Assembly (NCBI RefSeq): GCF_014903745.1
Contig: NZ_JACVXA010000053.1
Span: 1-34,866 of the forward strand
Source: Mangrovicoccus algicola
GTDB taxonomy: Bacteria > Pseudomonadota > Alphaproteobacteria > Rhodobacterales > Rhodobacteraceae
DNA length: 34,866 nt
Direction: 5' to 3'
Shown: positions 8,991 through 18,024 of the stretch, piece after piece
Layout: each line of letters begins with the position of its first letter
How positions within the stretch are numbered: the stretch's first letter is position 1
Notes under the pieces: model-generated
What the model was told of the DNA's origin: nothing
The model's database searches: none
What the model saw: the letters and a program-made list of their open reading frames with translations, nothing else
Translations under genes and position numbers: made by a program

Positions 8991-10094
8991 TCAGGCCGGC
9001 AGCGGCATCAGCGCGAAGTCCCGGTCGAGCAGCACCAGATCCCCGGCCTCCATCCCCGGCGCGATCCGGCGCGGGGCCAGGCCCATCACCGCGCGCGGCA
9101 TGTCGGTGACCATGGCCAGCGCCTCGCCCAGCGGAAGCCCCACATGGCGGCACAGGTTGGCGAGGCTGCCGCGCAGGTCCAGATGCGCCCCGGCCAGCGC
9201 GCCCTCGGCATTGATCAGCCGCCCCTCGGCCAGCGCGATGCGCCGCCCGTAGAGCATGAAGCTGTCCGGCCCGCCGACCGTGGCCATGGCATCGCTGACC
9301 GCGAAGCTGCGCGCGCCGGGCGGGCGGGCGGCCAGCGCCAGGCGCAGCATGTCCCAGGAGACATGGATGCCGTCGCAGATCAGCCCGCAGGCCACCGGCT
9401 CCAGGATCGCCGCGCCCAGCAGTCCCGGCGCGCGCGACCCCATCGGGTCCATGGCATTGAACAGGTGCGTGACGCAGCCGACGCCCCGGGCAAAGGCGGC
9501 GCGGGCCTCTTCGGCGGTGGCGCTGCTATGCCCGGCCGAGACCACCGCGCCGCAGGCGACCAGCGCGCGCAGGAGCCCGGGATCGGCCCGTTCGGGGGCC
9601 AGCGTGATCATCACCGGCACACCCGCGCCGCGCAGCCGCTCGACCAGCTCGACGCTGCGGCGGTCCAGCGGGCGCAGGAACGCCGCCTCATGCGTGCCGC
9701 GCCGCGCGGGCGCGAGATGCGGCCCCTCGATATGCAGCCCCAGGATGCCGGTCTCGCCCCAGCCGGCCAGCACGGCCGCGGCGGCCGCCTCCGCGACTTC
9801 GGGCCGGTCGGTGATGACCGTGGGCAGGATGTCCCCCGTGCCCAGCCGCCGATGCGCCGCCGCCACGGCCCGCAGCCCGGCCGGGCTGGGGTCGGAATTG
9901 ACCATCACCCCGCCGCCGCCATTCACCTGCAGATCGGTGAAGGGCACGCTGGCGAGGAAGGCCTCGACATCCGCCACCGCCGTCCCGCGCGGGGCCAGCG
10001 CGGTGACGCGGCCATCCCTCAGCGTGATCTCGCGATCCGCCAGCAAGGCGCCGCCGCTCCAGACATGGCGCGCGGCGATCAGGGTTTCGGCCAT
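8991..10094 (-). CDS. nagA: N-acetylglucosamine-6-phosphate deacetylase
   Basis: This 367-residue amidohydrolase removes acetate from N-acetylglucosamine-6-phosphate, giving glucosamine-6-phosphate. Family landmarks are clear: DLQVNGGGG (54-62), HIEGPHLAP with metal-binding Glu123, AGHSSAT with His189, THLFNAM with His210, DGIHVS with His244, and catalytic Asp268 in VSDAMAT. The start at 10094 is preferred over an ATG 21 bases upstream because AGGAG lies seven bases before it. It is the last gene of the amino-sugar operon, 23 bases after nagB. A strong hairpin lies just beyond its stop. Confidence 0.93.
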   Translation of the reverse strand: MAETLIAARHVWSGGALLADREITLRDGRVTALAPRGTAVADVEAFLASVPFTDLQVNGGGGVMVNSDPSPAGLRAVAAAHRRLGTGDILPTVITDRPEVAEAAAAAVLAGWGETGILGLHIEGPHLAPARRGTHEAAFLRPLDRRSVELVERLRGAGVPVMITLAPERADPGLLRALVACGAVVSAGHSSATAEEARAAFARGVGCVTHLFNAMDPMGSRAPGLLGAAILEPVACGLICDGIHVSWDMLRLALAARPPGARSFAVSDAMATVGGPDSFMLYGRRIALAEGRLINAEGALAGAHLDLRGSLANLCRHVGLPLGEALAMVTDMPRAVMGLAPRRIAPGMEAGDLVLLDRDFALMPLPA

Positions 10095-10117
10095 GGATCC
10101 GCTCCTTTCCGGCATCG

Positions 10118-10897
10118 CTACAGCTGCGGCGCCCCGCCTTCGGGATGCACGGTTTCGTAATACTCGGTCATCCGCAGCGCCGCCGCCGCCGCGCGGTCGC
10201 AGACCAGCGTCGCCTTAGCATGCATCTGCAGGATCGAGGCCGGGCAGCTGGCGCTGAGCGGCCCTTCGACCATCGCCGCCACCGCCTGCGCCTTGGCCGC
10301 GCCGGTCGCCAGAAGCACCACCTCGGCGGCATCCATCACCGTGCCGATCCCCATGGTCAGCGCGTGGCGCGGCACCGGTTCGCCCGGCCCGAAGAAGCGC
10401 CGGTTGTCCTCCACCGTCTTGCGCGCCAGCGTCTTGACCCGGGTGCGCGACACCAGCGAGGAACTGGGCTCGTTGAACCCGATATGCCCGTTCGCCCCGA
10501 TCCCCAGAAGCTGCAGGTCGATCCCCCCCGCCGCCGCGATCGCCGCCTCGTAGCGCGCCGCCTCCGCCTCCAGATCCGGCGCGTCGCCCCGGGGCAGATG
10601 CGCCTGCCCCGGCGGCAGGCCCAGCGGGCCGAAGAGGTGGCGCCGCATGTAGACGTGATAGCTTTGCGGATGATCGGGACCGAGCCCGACATATTCGTCG
10701 AGATTGAAGCTGGTGAAGCGGGCGGCCGGGAACCGCCCCTGCCCCGCCCGGTCGATCAGCGCGGCATAGACCGGCTCCATCGTCCCGCCGGTGGCAAGGC
10801 CCAGCACCGCCCCGGGCCGCGCCGCCAGCAGGTCGGCGATCCGGTCGGCCACGGCCCCGGCGGCGCGGGCGGCATCGGGATGGATGAGGATTTTCAT
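10118..10897 (-). CDS. nagB: Glucosamine-6-phosphate deaminase
   Basis: This 259-residue enzyme converts glucosamine-6-phosphate to fructose-6-phosphate and ammonia. The catalytic motifs are FNLDEYVGL with Asp67 and GIGANGHIGFNEP with His138 and Glu143. Where the E. coli enzyme has Asp141, this one has Asn136, as I recall for Bacillus-type enzymes, so it is probably the non-allosteric form. SSSLVSRTRVKTL follows as in the family. The start MKILIHP is chosen over a longer open frame because it has GGAAGGA upstream and lies one base after the kinase stop (TGA-C-ATG). Confidence 0.94.
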   Translation of the reverse strand: MKILIHPDAARAAGAVADRIADLLAARPGAVLGLATGGTMEPVYAALIDRAGQGRFPAARFTSFNLDEYVGLGPDHPQSYHVYMRRHLFGPLGLPPGQAHLPRGDAPDLEAEAARYEAAIAAAGGIDLQLLGIGANGHIGFNEPSSSLVSRTRVKTLARKTVEDNRRFFGPGEPVPRHALTMGIGTVMDAAEVVLLATGAAKAQAVAAMVEGPLSASCPASILQMHAKATLVCDRAAAAALRMTEYYETVHPEGGAPQL

Positions 10898-10898
10898 G

Positions 10899-11786
10899 TC
10901 AGGTCCTTCCTCGGGGATGGCAGTCACCGGCGGCACCCGCGGGCGCCGCCATGTCCCGGGCCAGCGCCAGCGCCCCGTCAAGCGGCGTGCCCGCGGGTGC
11001 CCGGATCCCGGCGGCCAGATCCGGCGGCAGGACCGCCGCGTAATGCGGCCCGATCCCGCCGGTCAGGCACAGCGCCCGCCCCGGAACGTGGCCGAGCGCC
11101 GCCAGCAGGCGCGCCAGGTAGCCGGCCCCCTGCCGCAGGATCGCGGCCGCGGCGGCATCGCCCGCGCCCGCCCGTTCGGTGACCAGGGGCGCGATCCGGC
11201 CCAGTTCGTCGGGCCGCGCGGCGGTGGCGAAGGCGACGATGCCCGCCGGTCCGCCATGGCGCTCTGCCAGCATCCGGGTCAGCCCGCTCTGCGCGGCGAT
11301 CCCGTCGCAGGCATCGAGGGTCACGCTCAGCGCCCGGCGCCCGACCCAGGCGGCGGAGGCCTCGTCGCCCAGAACCGCGCCCCAGCCGCCGGCCAGGCGG
11401 ATCCGCCCGCCGGCCTGCAGCGCCAGGAAGGAGCCGGTGCCGCAATGCGCCACCGCCCCGTCGAGATCCCCCAGCGCGCCGCGCACCGCCGCCGGGCGGT
11501 CATCCTCGACCCGCGCGCAATCCAGCGGCAGCGCCGCCGCGACCCGGCCCGCCAGCTCTGCCGACAGGCAGCCGGCGAGCCCCAGATAGGCCGGGGTCGC
11601 AGCCAGCGCCGCCGCGTCCAGCCCGGCGCATCCGGCCAGCCGCGCCAGCCCGTCGCGCAGCCCCGCGACGGCGCGGCCGAAATCCGAGCCGACATTGGCA
11701 GGCCCCGTCTCGACCGTGCAGCGCCCGTCATAGCTCAGCCGCGCGCGCGTGCCGCCGCCATCCACGGCAATGACCGGCCGCGTCAT
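10899..11786 (-). CDS. BadF/BadG-type N-acetylglucosamine kinase
   Basis: This 295-residue cytoplasmic kinase belongs to the BadF/BadG/BcrA/BcrD ATPase family, which includes eukaryotic and bacterial N-acetylglucosamine kinases. The phosphate loop VDGGGTRAR (8-16), [28 protein letters not shown] and LTGGIG appear in family order. It would phosphorylate imported N-acetylglucosamine at O6 to feed NagA. This fits an ABC importer, which delivers unphosphorylated sugar, unlike a phosphotransferase system. Its start overlaps the ABC ATPase stop by four bases (ATGA), and nagB begins one base after its stop, so translation is probably coupled. Confidence 0.88.
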   Translation of the reverse strand: MTRPVIAVDGGGTRARLSYDGRCTVETGPANVGSDFGRAVAGLRDGLARLAGCAGLDAAALAATPAYLGLAGCLSAELAGRVAAALPLDCARVEDDRPAAVRGALGDLDGAVAHCGTGSFLALQAGGRIRLAGGWGAVLGDEASAAWVGRRALSVTLDACDGIAAQSGLTRMLAERHGGPAGIVAFATAARPDELGRIAPLVTERAGAGDAAAAAILRQGAGYLARLLAALGHVPGRALCLTGGIGPHYAAVLPPDLAAGIRAPAGTPLDGALALARDMAAPAGAAGDCHPRGRT

Positions 11787-12892
11787 GCCGCGACGGTCGC
11801 GCCCGGCACGACCCGGCGCGGACAGGCGGCCCCGTCCTGCCGGAACAGATGCGCCGCCGCCGGGTCGAAGCCGAATTCCGCCGCCACGCCGGGGCGCAGC
11901 CCGAACCCGCCCGAGACCACCGCGCAGATCGCCTGCCCGGTCTCGGCGGCGCCATAGACGACGCTCTGGTTGCCCAGCTGCTCGATCACCTCCGGAACGA
12001 CGCGGAACCGGACCTCTCCCGCGCCCAGGCGCAGGTCGTCGGGACGGATGCCCAGCTCCAGCGCCTCGCCGGGGGCGGCCCCGCCCTCGACCGGAACCGT
12101 GACCTCGCCCGCGCCCGCAAGCCGCATCGCGATGCCCCCGGCCGCGGTTCCCGTCGCCTCGGCGGGCAGGAAGTTCATCGTCGGATTGCCGAGGAACCCC
12201 GCGACGAAACGGTTGGCCGGGCGGTGGAACAGCTCCAGCGGGCTGCCCACCTGCTCGACCACGCCGTCGCGCAGCACCACGATCTTGTCGGCCATCGTCA
12301 TCGCCTCGACCTGGTCATGGGTGACATAGATCATCGTCGTGCCCAGTTTCGCATGAAGCCGCGTCAGTTCCACCCGCATCTCGGCGCGCAGCGCGGCATC
12401 GAGATTGCTCAGCGGCTCGTCGAATAGGAACACCGCCGGTTCGCGCACGATGGCGCGGCCGATGGCGACGCGCTGGCGCTGGCCGCCGGACAGCGCGGCG
12501 GGCTTGTGCGCCAGCCGCTCCTCCAGCTTCAGCACCGCGGCGGCCTCGGCGACGCGGCGGCGGATCTCGGCCTCGGGCAGCTTCGCCACCTGCAGCGGGA
12601 AGGCGATGTTCTCGAAGACGGTCATGTGCGGGTACAGGGCGTAGCTCTGGAACACCATGGCGATGCCGCGATCGACCGGGGCCACGTCATTGACCACGCG
12701 GCCGTTGATGCGCAGCTCGCCGCCGGTGATCTCGTCCAGCCCGGCGATCATCCGCAGCATCGTCGACTTGCCGCAGCCCGAGGGGCCGACGAAGACGACG
12801 AATTCCCCGTCCTCGACGGTCAGGTCGGTTTCGCGGATCACCTTGGCATGGCCGAAGGACTTGGTCAGCCCGGCGAATTCCAGCTTGCCCAT
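11783..12892 (-). CDS. Sugar ABC transporter ATP-binding protein (UgpC/MsmK type)
   Basis: This 369-residue ATPase powers the CUT1-type importer encoded upstream. It has Walker [10 protein letters not shown] (36-44), Q-loop Gln82 in [13 protein letters not shown], signature LSGGQRQR (134-141), Walker B AVFLFDEP (153-160) and the switch His in [11 protein letters not shown]. The C-terminal ~130 residues form a TOBE/MOI-type regulatory domain ([11 protein letters not shown]), as in MalK and UgpC. The true start is the ATG at 12892. It shares one base with the oxidoreductase stop (TGATG), and the longer open frame upstream is shadow sequence. Confidence 0.95.
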   Translation of the reverse strand: MGKLEFAGLTKSFGHAKVIRETDLTVEDGEFVVFVGPSGCGKSTMLRMIAGLDEITGGELRINGRVVNDVAPVDRGIAMVFQSYALYPHMTVFENIAFPLQVAKLPEAEIRRRVAEAAAVLKLEERLAHKPAALSGGQRQRVAIGRAIVREPAVFLFDEPLSNLDAALRAEMRVELTRLHAKLGTTMIYVTHDQVEAMTMADKIVVLRDGVVEQVGSPLELFHRPANRFVAGFLGNPTMNFLPAEATGTAAGGIAMRLAGAGEVTVPVEGGAAPGEALELGIRPDDLRLGAGEVRFRVVPEVIEQLGNQSVVYGAAETGQAICAVVSGGFGLRPGVAAEFGFDPAAAHLFRQDGAACPRRVVPGATVAA

Positions 12893-14067
12893 CAGACGCC
12901 CTCCGCCATGGCCGGCGCGCCGAGCGCCGCATCGAATTCCGCCCAGATCGGGGCCATCTCGACCACCCGCCCCCCGGTGCGGGCGATGTCCATGGCCAGC
13001 GCCGTCAGCCCCGATTCCAGCGCATCCGTCACCGATAGCGGCAGATGCGGCATCCGTCCCTCGACATGGGCGACGATATCGGCCGCCATCTGGGCATCGG
13101 CGCCGTAATGGCCCGCCTCGCTGCCCGATCCGATCGCGGCGGCATCGGCGACCTGCGCCCCGGTATCGGACAGCGTCACGCGGAAGCTGTTGCGGATGAA
13201 ATCGCCCTCCGCCATGCCCTCGGTGCCGATCACCGCGAAGCGGCGGAACTGGTCGGGCACGTTCAGGTTCGTGTGGAAGGCCAGGCTCGCCCCGCCCTCG
13301 TATTCCACCAGCGCCGTCTGGTAGTCGATGATGTCGGCCTCGCCGGAAAACGCATCCTCGATCCCGTGCCAGCGCGGCAGCTTCTCGTCCAGATAGGCGG
13401 GGCGCCCGGCGGGGCGCCGTTCGGGCAGGTATTTCTTGCGCCCGCCGAAACTGGCCACCCGCGCGGGCCGCCGCCCGACCACGCCCTGGTAGAGGTCGAT
13501 GTCGTGGCAGCATTTCTCCAGCATGAAGCCGCCGGTCATCGCGGTGGACCGCCGCCAGTCGCGCATGAAGAAGGACCCGTGATAGGGGGCGATATGCTCG
13601 GAGGCCTCGATCGACATGACCTCGCCGATATGGCCGTCGGCCTGCGCCCGGCGCAGCGCGCGGTAAAGCGCGGAATAGCGCAGCACCAGCCCCACCATCA
13701 GCCGCCTCCGGCCGTCATGGCGGGCGATCAGCCGCGCCAGCTCCATCGTCTCGGCGACCGAGATCACCACCGGCTTCTCGGCGAAGATGAAGGGCACGTC
13801 GCTTTCCAGCGCGATGCGCAGATGCTCCAGATGCAGGTGGTTGGGCGAGCCGATCATCACCATGCGCGGGCGCAGCGCCTTCAGCATGGCGGCAGGGTCG
13901 TCATGGAATGCGGGGGCGGCGCCGATCCGGTCCAGCACCTCCAGATGGGTGCTTTCGGGATCGCTGACGCCCAGGACATCGAGCCCCGGCGCGGCGGCAT
14001 GGAATTCCGGCAGGACCGAGGCGATGCGGTGGCCCAGCCCGATGATACAGGTGGAAATGGCGGTCAT
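12892..14067 (-). CDS. Gfo/Idh/MocA-family oxidoreductase
   Basis: This 391-residue protein has an N-terminal NAD(P)-binding fold ([17 protein letters not shown]) and the family motif AEKPV near residue 97. A C-terminal domain carries [14 protein letters not shown], in which the His-Asp pair corresponds to the usual catalytic site. Members oxidise or epimerise sugars, and some use NAD in a redox-neutral glycosidase reaction. It lies inside the amino-sugar operon, overlapping the permease stop by four bases and the ATPase start by one. It therefore probably acts on the imported sugar or an oligomer of it before the Nag enzymes. Its substrate cannot be told from sequence. Confidence 0.88.
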   Translation of the reverse strand: MTAISTCIIGLGHRIASVLPEFHAAAPGLDVLGVSDPESTHLEVLDRIGAAPAFHDDPAAMLKALRPRMVMIGSPNHLHLEHLRIALESDVPFIFAEKPVVISVAETMELARLIARHDGRRRLMVGLVLRYSALYRALRRAQADGHIGEVMSIEASEHIAPYHGSFFMRDWRRSTAMTGGFMLEKCCHDIDLYQGVVGRRPARVASFGGRKKYLPERRPAGRPAYLDEKLPRWHGIEDAFSGEADIIDYQTALVEYEGGASLAFHTNLNVPDQFRRFAVIGTEGMAEGDFIRNSFRVTLSDTGAQVADAAAIGSGSEAGHYGADAQMAADIVAHVEGRMPHLPLSVTDALESGLTALAMDIARTGGRVVEMAPIWAEFDAALGAPAMAEGV

Positions 14068-14897
14068 TTGCTGGCTCCTGCGGTGAGGCCTTCGATGAAT
14101 TTTCTCTGGAAGATCAGGTAGACGACGATGATCGGCAGGATCACCAGGACGGCGCCCGCGGTCAGGACGGGGATGTTGACGGTATAGCGGCCCTGGAAGA
14201 ACAGCATCCCCAGCGGCATGGTGCGCAGGCTGTCGTCATTGACCAGCACCAGCGGGATGAGGAACTCGTTCCAGGTCCAGATGAACAGGAACAGCGCCAG
14301 CGACGAGATCGCGGGGCGCATCAGCGGCAGGATCACCCGGCGCAGGATCAGCCCGCGCGGCGCCCCGTCCAGGAGCGCCGCCTCCAGGATGTCGCGCGGC
14401 AGCTGCTGCATCGCCGAGGCCATGAACAGCGTCGCGAAGGGCACCGACATGGCGATCTGCGGCAGGATCAGCGCGGCATAGGTGTTCAGCAGTCCCAGCC
14501 AGCGCATCTCGTAATAGAGCGGGATGATGAAGGCCTCGGTCGGCACCATCATGCCCAGCGTGAGGACGACGAAGATCGTCTTCTTGAAGGGAAAGGACAG
14601 GAAGGCGAAGGCAAAGCCGGTCAGCAGCCCCAGCAGGACCGACACGCCCACCACCGGCACGACCACCAGGACCGAGTTCCAGAAATAGACGCTGAAATGG
14701 CCGTCGACCCAGGCGGTGACGTAGTTTTCCCAGTGGATGCGGTCGGGAAGGACGAAGGCGCCCTCGAACAGGTCCTGCTTGCTCTTGACCGAGGTCAGCA
14801 GCAGCAGGCCGAAGGGCACGATGGTCATCAGGGTGAAACCCCAGACGAGGGCCCGGAATCCCAGCGCGCGGGCGGCGATGCGGGAAGCGTCGGTCAT
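14064..14897 (-). CDS. Carbohydrate ABC transporter permease (MalG type)
   Basis: This 277-residue inner-membrane protein has about six hydrophobic segments. The EAA loop EAALLDGAPRGLILRRVILP, which contacts the ATPase, lies near residues 189-208. The C-terminal run to [11 protein letters not shown] is typical of MalG-like CUT1 permeases. It pairs with the MalF-type permease encoded just upstream and with the UgpC-type ATPase. Its stop overlaps the oxidoreductase start (ATGA). Confidence 0.95.
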   Translation of the reverse strand: MTDASRIAARALGFRALVWGFTLMTIVPFGLLLLTSVKSKQDLFEGAFVLPDRIHWENYVTAWVDGHFSVYFWNSVLVVVPVVGVSVLLGLLTGFAFAFLSFPFKKTIFVVLTLGMMVPTEAFIIPLYYEMRWLGLLNTYAALILPQIAMSVPFATLFMASAMQQLPRDILEAALLDGAPRGLILRRVILPLMRPAISSLALFLFIWTWNEFLIPLVLVNDDSLRTMPLGMLFFQGRYTVNIPVLTAGAVLVILPIIVVYLIFQRKFIEGLTAGASK

Positions 14898-14900
14898 GGC

Positions 14901-15788
14901 TCAGGCTCCGTCGCGGGGTTTGAGGAACCGGTGCACGGCATAGTTCACCGCGAAGACCAGGATCGCCCCGATGATCGCCACCGTCGCGCCGTAGCCGTAG
15001 CGGCTGAGCTGGAAGCCCAGGTCGTACATGTAGATGTTGGGCACCAGCGTCGCATTGGCGGGCCCGCCCCGCGTCATGGTGAAGATCAGGTCGAAGCTCT
15101 TGATCGAGGCGATGATCGTCAGCAGCAGCACGATGCGCACCTCGGGCAGCAACAGCGGAAAGGTGATGCGGCGGAAGACATAGGCGGGCCCGGCCCCGTC
15201 GATCCGCGCCGCCTCGAAGATCGAGGGGTCGAGCCGCTGCAGCCCGGTCAGGAAGATCACCATGCAGAATCCGAAATAGTACCAGACCGCGACCATGCCC
15301 ACGGCCGGCAGCGCCCAGTTGAAATCGCCCAGCCACGGCACCGCCAGCACGCCCAGCCCGATCGCCTTGAGCCCCTGGTTGATCGGGCCGAAGGCGGGAT
15401 TGTAGAGCCATTGCCAGACCACGCCGATCACCGCCGAGGGCATGATGTAGGGCATGAACAGCAGCGTGCGCACCGCCAGCCTTTCGCGCGGTCGGATCGC
15501 GCTGACCGCCGAGGCCAGGCCCATGCCGAGGATCAGCGGCAGCACGCAGTAGAACAGCATCAGGATGGCGTTGTTCTTCAGCGCGGTGAAGAACCGCGCA
15601 TCGCCGAACAGCTGGATGTAGTTGCCCAGCCCCACCCAGCGGGGGGCGGAAAGGCCGTTCCAGCTGGTGAAGCTCAGCCCGACCGCCGACAGGATCGGCA
15701 GGAAGATGAAGGCGCAGTAGAGGATCAGGCCCGGCAGCACGAAGACAAGGTTCCGGCGCGGCGGCCCGTCGAGGACGGAGGTTTTCAT
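14901..15788 (-). CDS. Sugar ABC transporter permease (MalF type)
   Basis: This 295-residue membrane protein of the CUT1 importer has the EAA loop FEAARIDGAGPAYVFRRITFP near residues 201-221. The first transmembrane segment (LVFVLPGLILYCAFIFLPI) lies at about residues 14-32, followed by the short FTSWNGL loop seen in such permeases. It ends three bases before the MalG-type gene starts. A strong inverted repeat separates it from the binding-protein gene. Confidence 0.95.
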   Translation of the reverse strand: MKTSVLDGPPRRNLVFVLPGLILYCAFIFLPILSAVGLSFTSWNGLSAPRWVGLGNYIQLFGDARFFTALKNNAILMLFYCVLPLILGMGLASAVSAIRPRERLAVRTLLFMPYIMPSAVIGVVWQWLYNPAFGPINQGLKAIGLGVLAVPWLGDFNWALPAVGMVAVWYYFGFCMVIFLTGLQRLDPSIFEAARIDGAGPAYVFRRITFPLLLPEVRIVLLLTIIASIKSFDLIFTMTRGGPANATLVPNIYMYDLGFQLSRYGYGATVAIIGAILVFAVNYAVHRFLKPRDGA

Positions 15789-15802
15789 GGGGATTCCTCG
15801 GT

Positions 15803-15831
15803 TTGCCGCGGCCGGTGGTCAGCCGCGGCAA
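15803..15831 (-). other. Intercistronic stem-loop between sugar-binding protein and permeases
   Basis: TTGCCGCGGC (15803-15812) and GCCGCGGCAA (15822-15831) form a perfect 10-base-pair stem with a nine-base loop in the 61-base gap. No T-run follows on the minus strand. As with the repeats between malE and malF in enteric bacteria, it probably raises binding-protein message over permease message. Confidence 0.6.
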
Positions 15832-15849
15832 GGGGGCGTCTGTCAGGGG

Positions 15850-17169
15850 TTACTTGGCGGCCAGATAGGCCTGGTAATCGGCATCGATGATGTCGACATA
15901 CTCCTCGGGGCTCTGCCGTCCGGCCATCAGGAGCGCCATGTTGTCATCGATCGTGGTCAGCATGGTGGGCGTCGACCAGTCGGGGTAATGCCCGATCGCA
16001 TCCGCCGCGTTCAGCGAGGTCCAGGCCTCGATCCCCTCGGTCAGGAGCGCGCTGAGTTCCACCTCGCTGCCTTCGGGCAGCGGCGCCGCCGGCAGGTAGC
16101 CCCCGGCCGCCCAGACCTCGGCCGCCGCGGGCGAGACCATGTCGTTGATGAACTCCGCCGCCAGGTCCTGCGTCGCCTCGTCCTCGGCCAGCGAGGTGAT
16201 CGCCCAGGCCAGGTCGACGCCGCCGACGGCCATCGGCTGCTCGACCCCTTCGGGGGCGGGCATCGGCATGAAATGGATGTCGGGATTGGATTGCAGATCG
16301 CCGAAATACCAGGTGCCCGAGGTCATGAACCCGGCCTGCCCCGCCACGAAGAGCTGCACCGCATCGGTGCCGCCGATGCCCTGGTAGCCGTCGAAGAAAT
16401 AGCCCTCCGTCGACCAGGTCTGCATCAGCTCGGCCGCCTTCAGGTTGGCGTCGGTCTTCCAGCTGCCGCCGCGGCCATAGATCAGGTCGTCCAGCTCGGC
16501 GCGGTGCGAGGCGTCGATATGCGCCTGCGCGACCGCCGCCATCAGGTGCAGCCCCAGATGGCCGGTGGCCATGCCCATCGCCATGGGCGTGACGCCCTCG
16601 CCCTTCAGCGTCTCCAGCGCGGCGAGGAAATCCTCGAAGCTCTCCAGCGGCAGGGCGACCCCGGCCTCCTCCAGCACCGCCTCGTTGTAATAGACGCCCA
16701 CCACCTCGGCGAGGCTGGAAATGCCGTAGGTCGTGCCCTCGCCGAACTGGCCGTCCTCGGACCAGCGGTCGCGATCCATCAGCGATTGCGACTGCTGCTC
16801 GTCCCAGCCGTATTCCGAGATGTAGCCGTCCATCGGGATCAGCATGTCCTCGGCGACCATCGCGCCCATGTCCTTGGCGCCCTGGTTGACCTTGGTCACG
16901 ACCGGGCCGTCGCCGGCGCTGACCGCCAGCCGCAGGGTCAGCGCCAGGTCGTCGAAGCTGCGCTGCGTGCGGATCAGGTCGACCTCGGGATGCGCCTCTT
17001 CGAAGCGGTCCATCAGCGCCTTGATGACCTCGATCTCGCCGTCATAGGAGTAGTTGTGCCAGACCGGCAGGTCCTCGGCGGCGGCGGCCGAGGCCAGGAG
17101 CCCGGCTCCCAGCCCGAAGGACACGGCCCCGCGCCGCAGCGCGGGCAGGCAGATGCTGTATTTCGTCAT
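15850..17169 (-). CDS. Extracellular sugar-binding protein of a CUT1 ABC transporter
   Basis: This 439-residue protein begins with a signal peptide: MTKYSICLPALRR, a hydrophobic Ala/Gly/Leu stretch, and ASAAAA-ED cleavage near residue 31. The mature part follows family 1 solute-binding proteins: LPVWHNYSYDGEIEVIKALMDRFEEAHPEV, AGQAGFMTSGTW and a C-terminal MLTTIDDNMALLMAGRQSPEEYVD. It acts in the periplasm, delivering a sugar to the adjacent permeases. The start at 17169 fits the signal peptide and has GGGAAG upstream. Given nagA, nagB and the kinase in the same operon, the ligand is probably N-acetylglucosamine or a chitooligosaccharide. Confidence 0.93.
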   Translation of the reverse strand: MTKYSICLPALRRGAVSFGLGAGLLASAAAAEDLPVWHNYSYDGEIEVIKALMDRFEEAHPEVDLIRTQRSFDDLALTLRLAVSAGDGPVVTKVNQGAKDMGAMVAEDMLIPMDGYISEYGWDEQQSQSLMDRDRWSEDGQFGEGTTYGISSLAEVVGVYYNEAVLEEAGVALPLESFEDFLAALETLKGEGVTPMAMGMATGHLGLHLMAAVAQAHIDASHRAELDDLIYGRGGSWKTDANLKAAELMQTWSTEGYFFDGYQGIGGTDAVQLFVAGQAGFMTSGTWYFGDLQSNPDIHFMPMPAPEGVEQPMAVGGVDLAWAITSLAEDEATQDLAAEFINDMVSPAAAEVWAAGGYLPAAPLPEGSEVELSALLTEGIEAWTSLNAADAIGHYPDWSTPTMLTTIDDNMALLMAGRQSPEEYVDIIDADYQAYLAAK

Positions 17170-17327
17170 TGTTGTCTTCCCTGTTGCGTTTTCTTCTGGA
17201 TGTCCCGGCGGATGGCGCGGACGCCCGGGGCGCCGCGGACCGCTTTTTTGCCGGAGCGGTCTTCCCTCTTTCCCGCGGAGCGCCCTAGGTTGGAGGCTCC
17301 ACGCGAAACAGGACAAGGATCGCATCG
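17170..17327. promoter_or_regulatory. Divergent promoter region of the amino-sugar operon and the acetyltransferase, with a dyad
   Basis: The 158 bases between the two divergent genes contain the inverted repeat GACCGCT (17238-17244) / AGCGGTC (17255-17261) around a T-run. It lies nearly midway between the two starts. It is the clearest candidate for an operator controlling both directions, perhaps bound by the ROK regulator encoded at 18160. I cannot assign -35 and -10 elements with confidence. Confidence 0.4.
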
Positions 17328-17930
17328 ATGAGCGAACCCCATATCCGGGCGGCCACGGCCGCGGACACGGACCGGGTCTACGAGATCTGCCGGCGCACCG
17401 CCGCGGCGGGCGAGGATGGCAGCCATCTCTATTCCGACCCGCGCATGCCCGGCTATCTCTACTCCGCCGCCTATCTCAAGCTGCAGCCGGACTGCGCCTT
17501 CGTGCTCGATATCGACGGCCAGGCGGCCGGCTATGTCATCGGCACGCCCGACACCGCGGCCTTCGAGGCGCGGCTGCTGGACGAGTGGTGGCCCTGGGTG
17601 CGCCGCCAGACCGAGGGCATGCAGATCAGCCGCCCCAAGGACCAGATGGCCGCCGATCGCATCGCCCGGCCCAGGGCCCAGGCGCCCGGGATCCTGGCCG
17701 ATTACCCGGCGCATCTGCACATCAACCTGCTTCCGCAGGCGCAGAGCGGCGGCTGGGGACGGCGGATGATCGAGACCCAGCTGGAGAACATGCGCCGCCG
17801 GGGCGTCAGCGGCCTGCATCTGGGGCTCGACCCCGACAACCACCGCGCCGCCGGCTTCTACCGCCATATCGGCTTCACCGATATCAGCCCCGCCGATCAG
17901 ATGATCTACGGCATCCGCCTCGACGGCTGA
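17328..17930 (+). CDS. GNAT acetyltransferase resembling the C-terminal domain of O-GlcNAcase
   Basis: This 200-residue GNAT-fold protein carries the acetyl-CoA loop QSGGWG (139-144) and the late motif GLDPDNHRAAGFYRHIGF (166-183). Beyond the general fold it resembles the human O-GlcNAcase C-terminal domain. YLKLQPDCAFVLDIDGQAAG matches the stretch YLELSPEYSFVLEDEEGICG in the human protein, and the spacing to LADYP and to the DPDN region is also similar. Bacterial stand-alone relatives of that domain are known from structural work, including one from a Rhodobacteraceae species. It is divergent from the N-acetylglucosamine operon, so an amino sugar or a derivative is a plausible acceptor. The acceptor is unproven, and related human-domain proteins have been reported not to bind acetyl-CoA. 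Confidence 0.8.
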   Translation: MSEPHIRAATAADTDRVYEICRRTAAAGEDGSHLYSDPRMPGYLYSAAYLKLQPDCAFVLDIDGQAAGYVIGTPDTAAFEARLLDEWWPWVRRQTEGMQISRPKDQMAADRIARPRAQAPGILADYPAHLHINLLPQAQSGGWGRRMIETQLENMRRRGVSGLHLGLDPDNHRAAGFYRHIGFTDISPADQMIYGIRLDG

Positions 17931-18024
17931 TCCCGCCTCCGGCGCACGCGCCCCCACTCCGGACATTACCGAATACTCCCGCACCCTGAACGGCGGATTT
18001 CCCGAATTCAGGGGAAGCTAAGAG

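Noticed and set aside
11783-13513. A 576-residue ABC protein starting at 13513
   Set aside because: The first ~207 residues are a shadow of the oxidoreductase gene. The ATPase begins at 12892 with a normal N-terminus and TGATG coupling.
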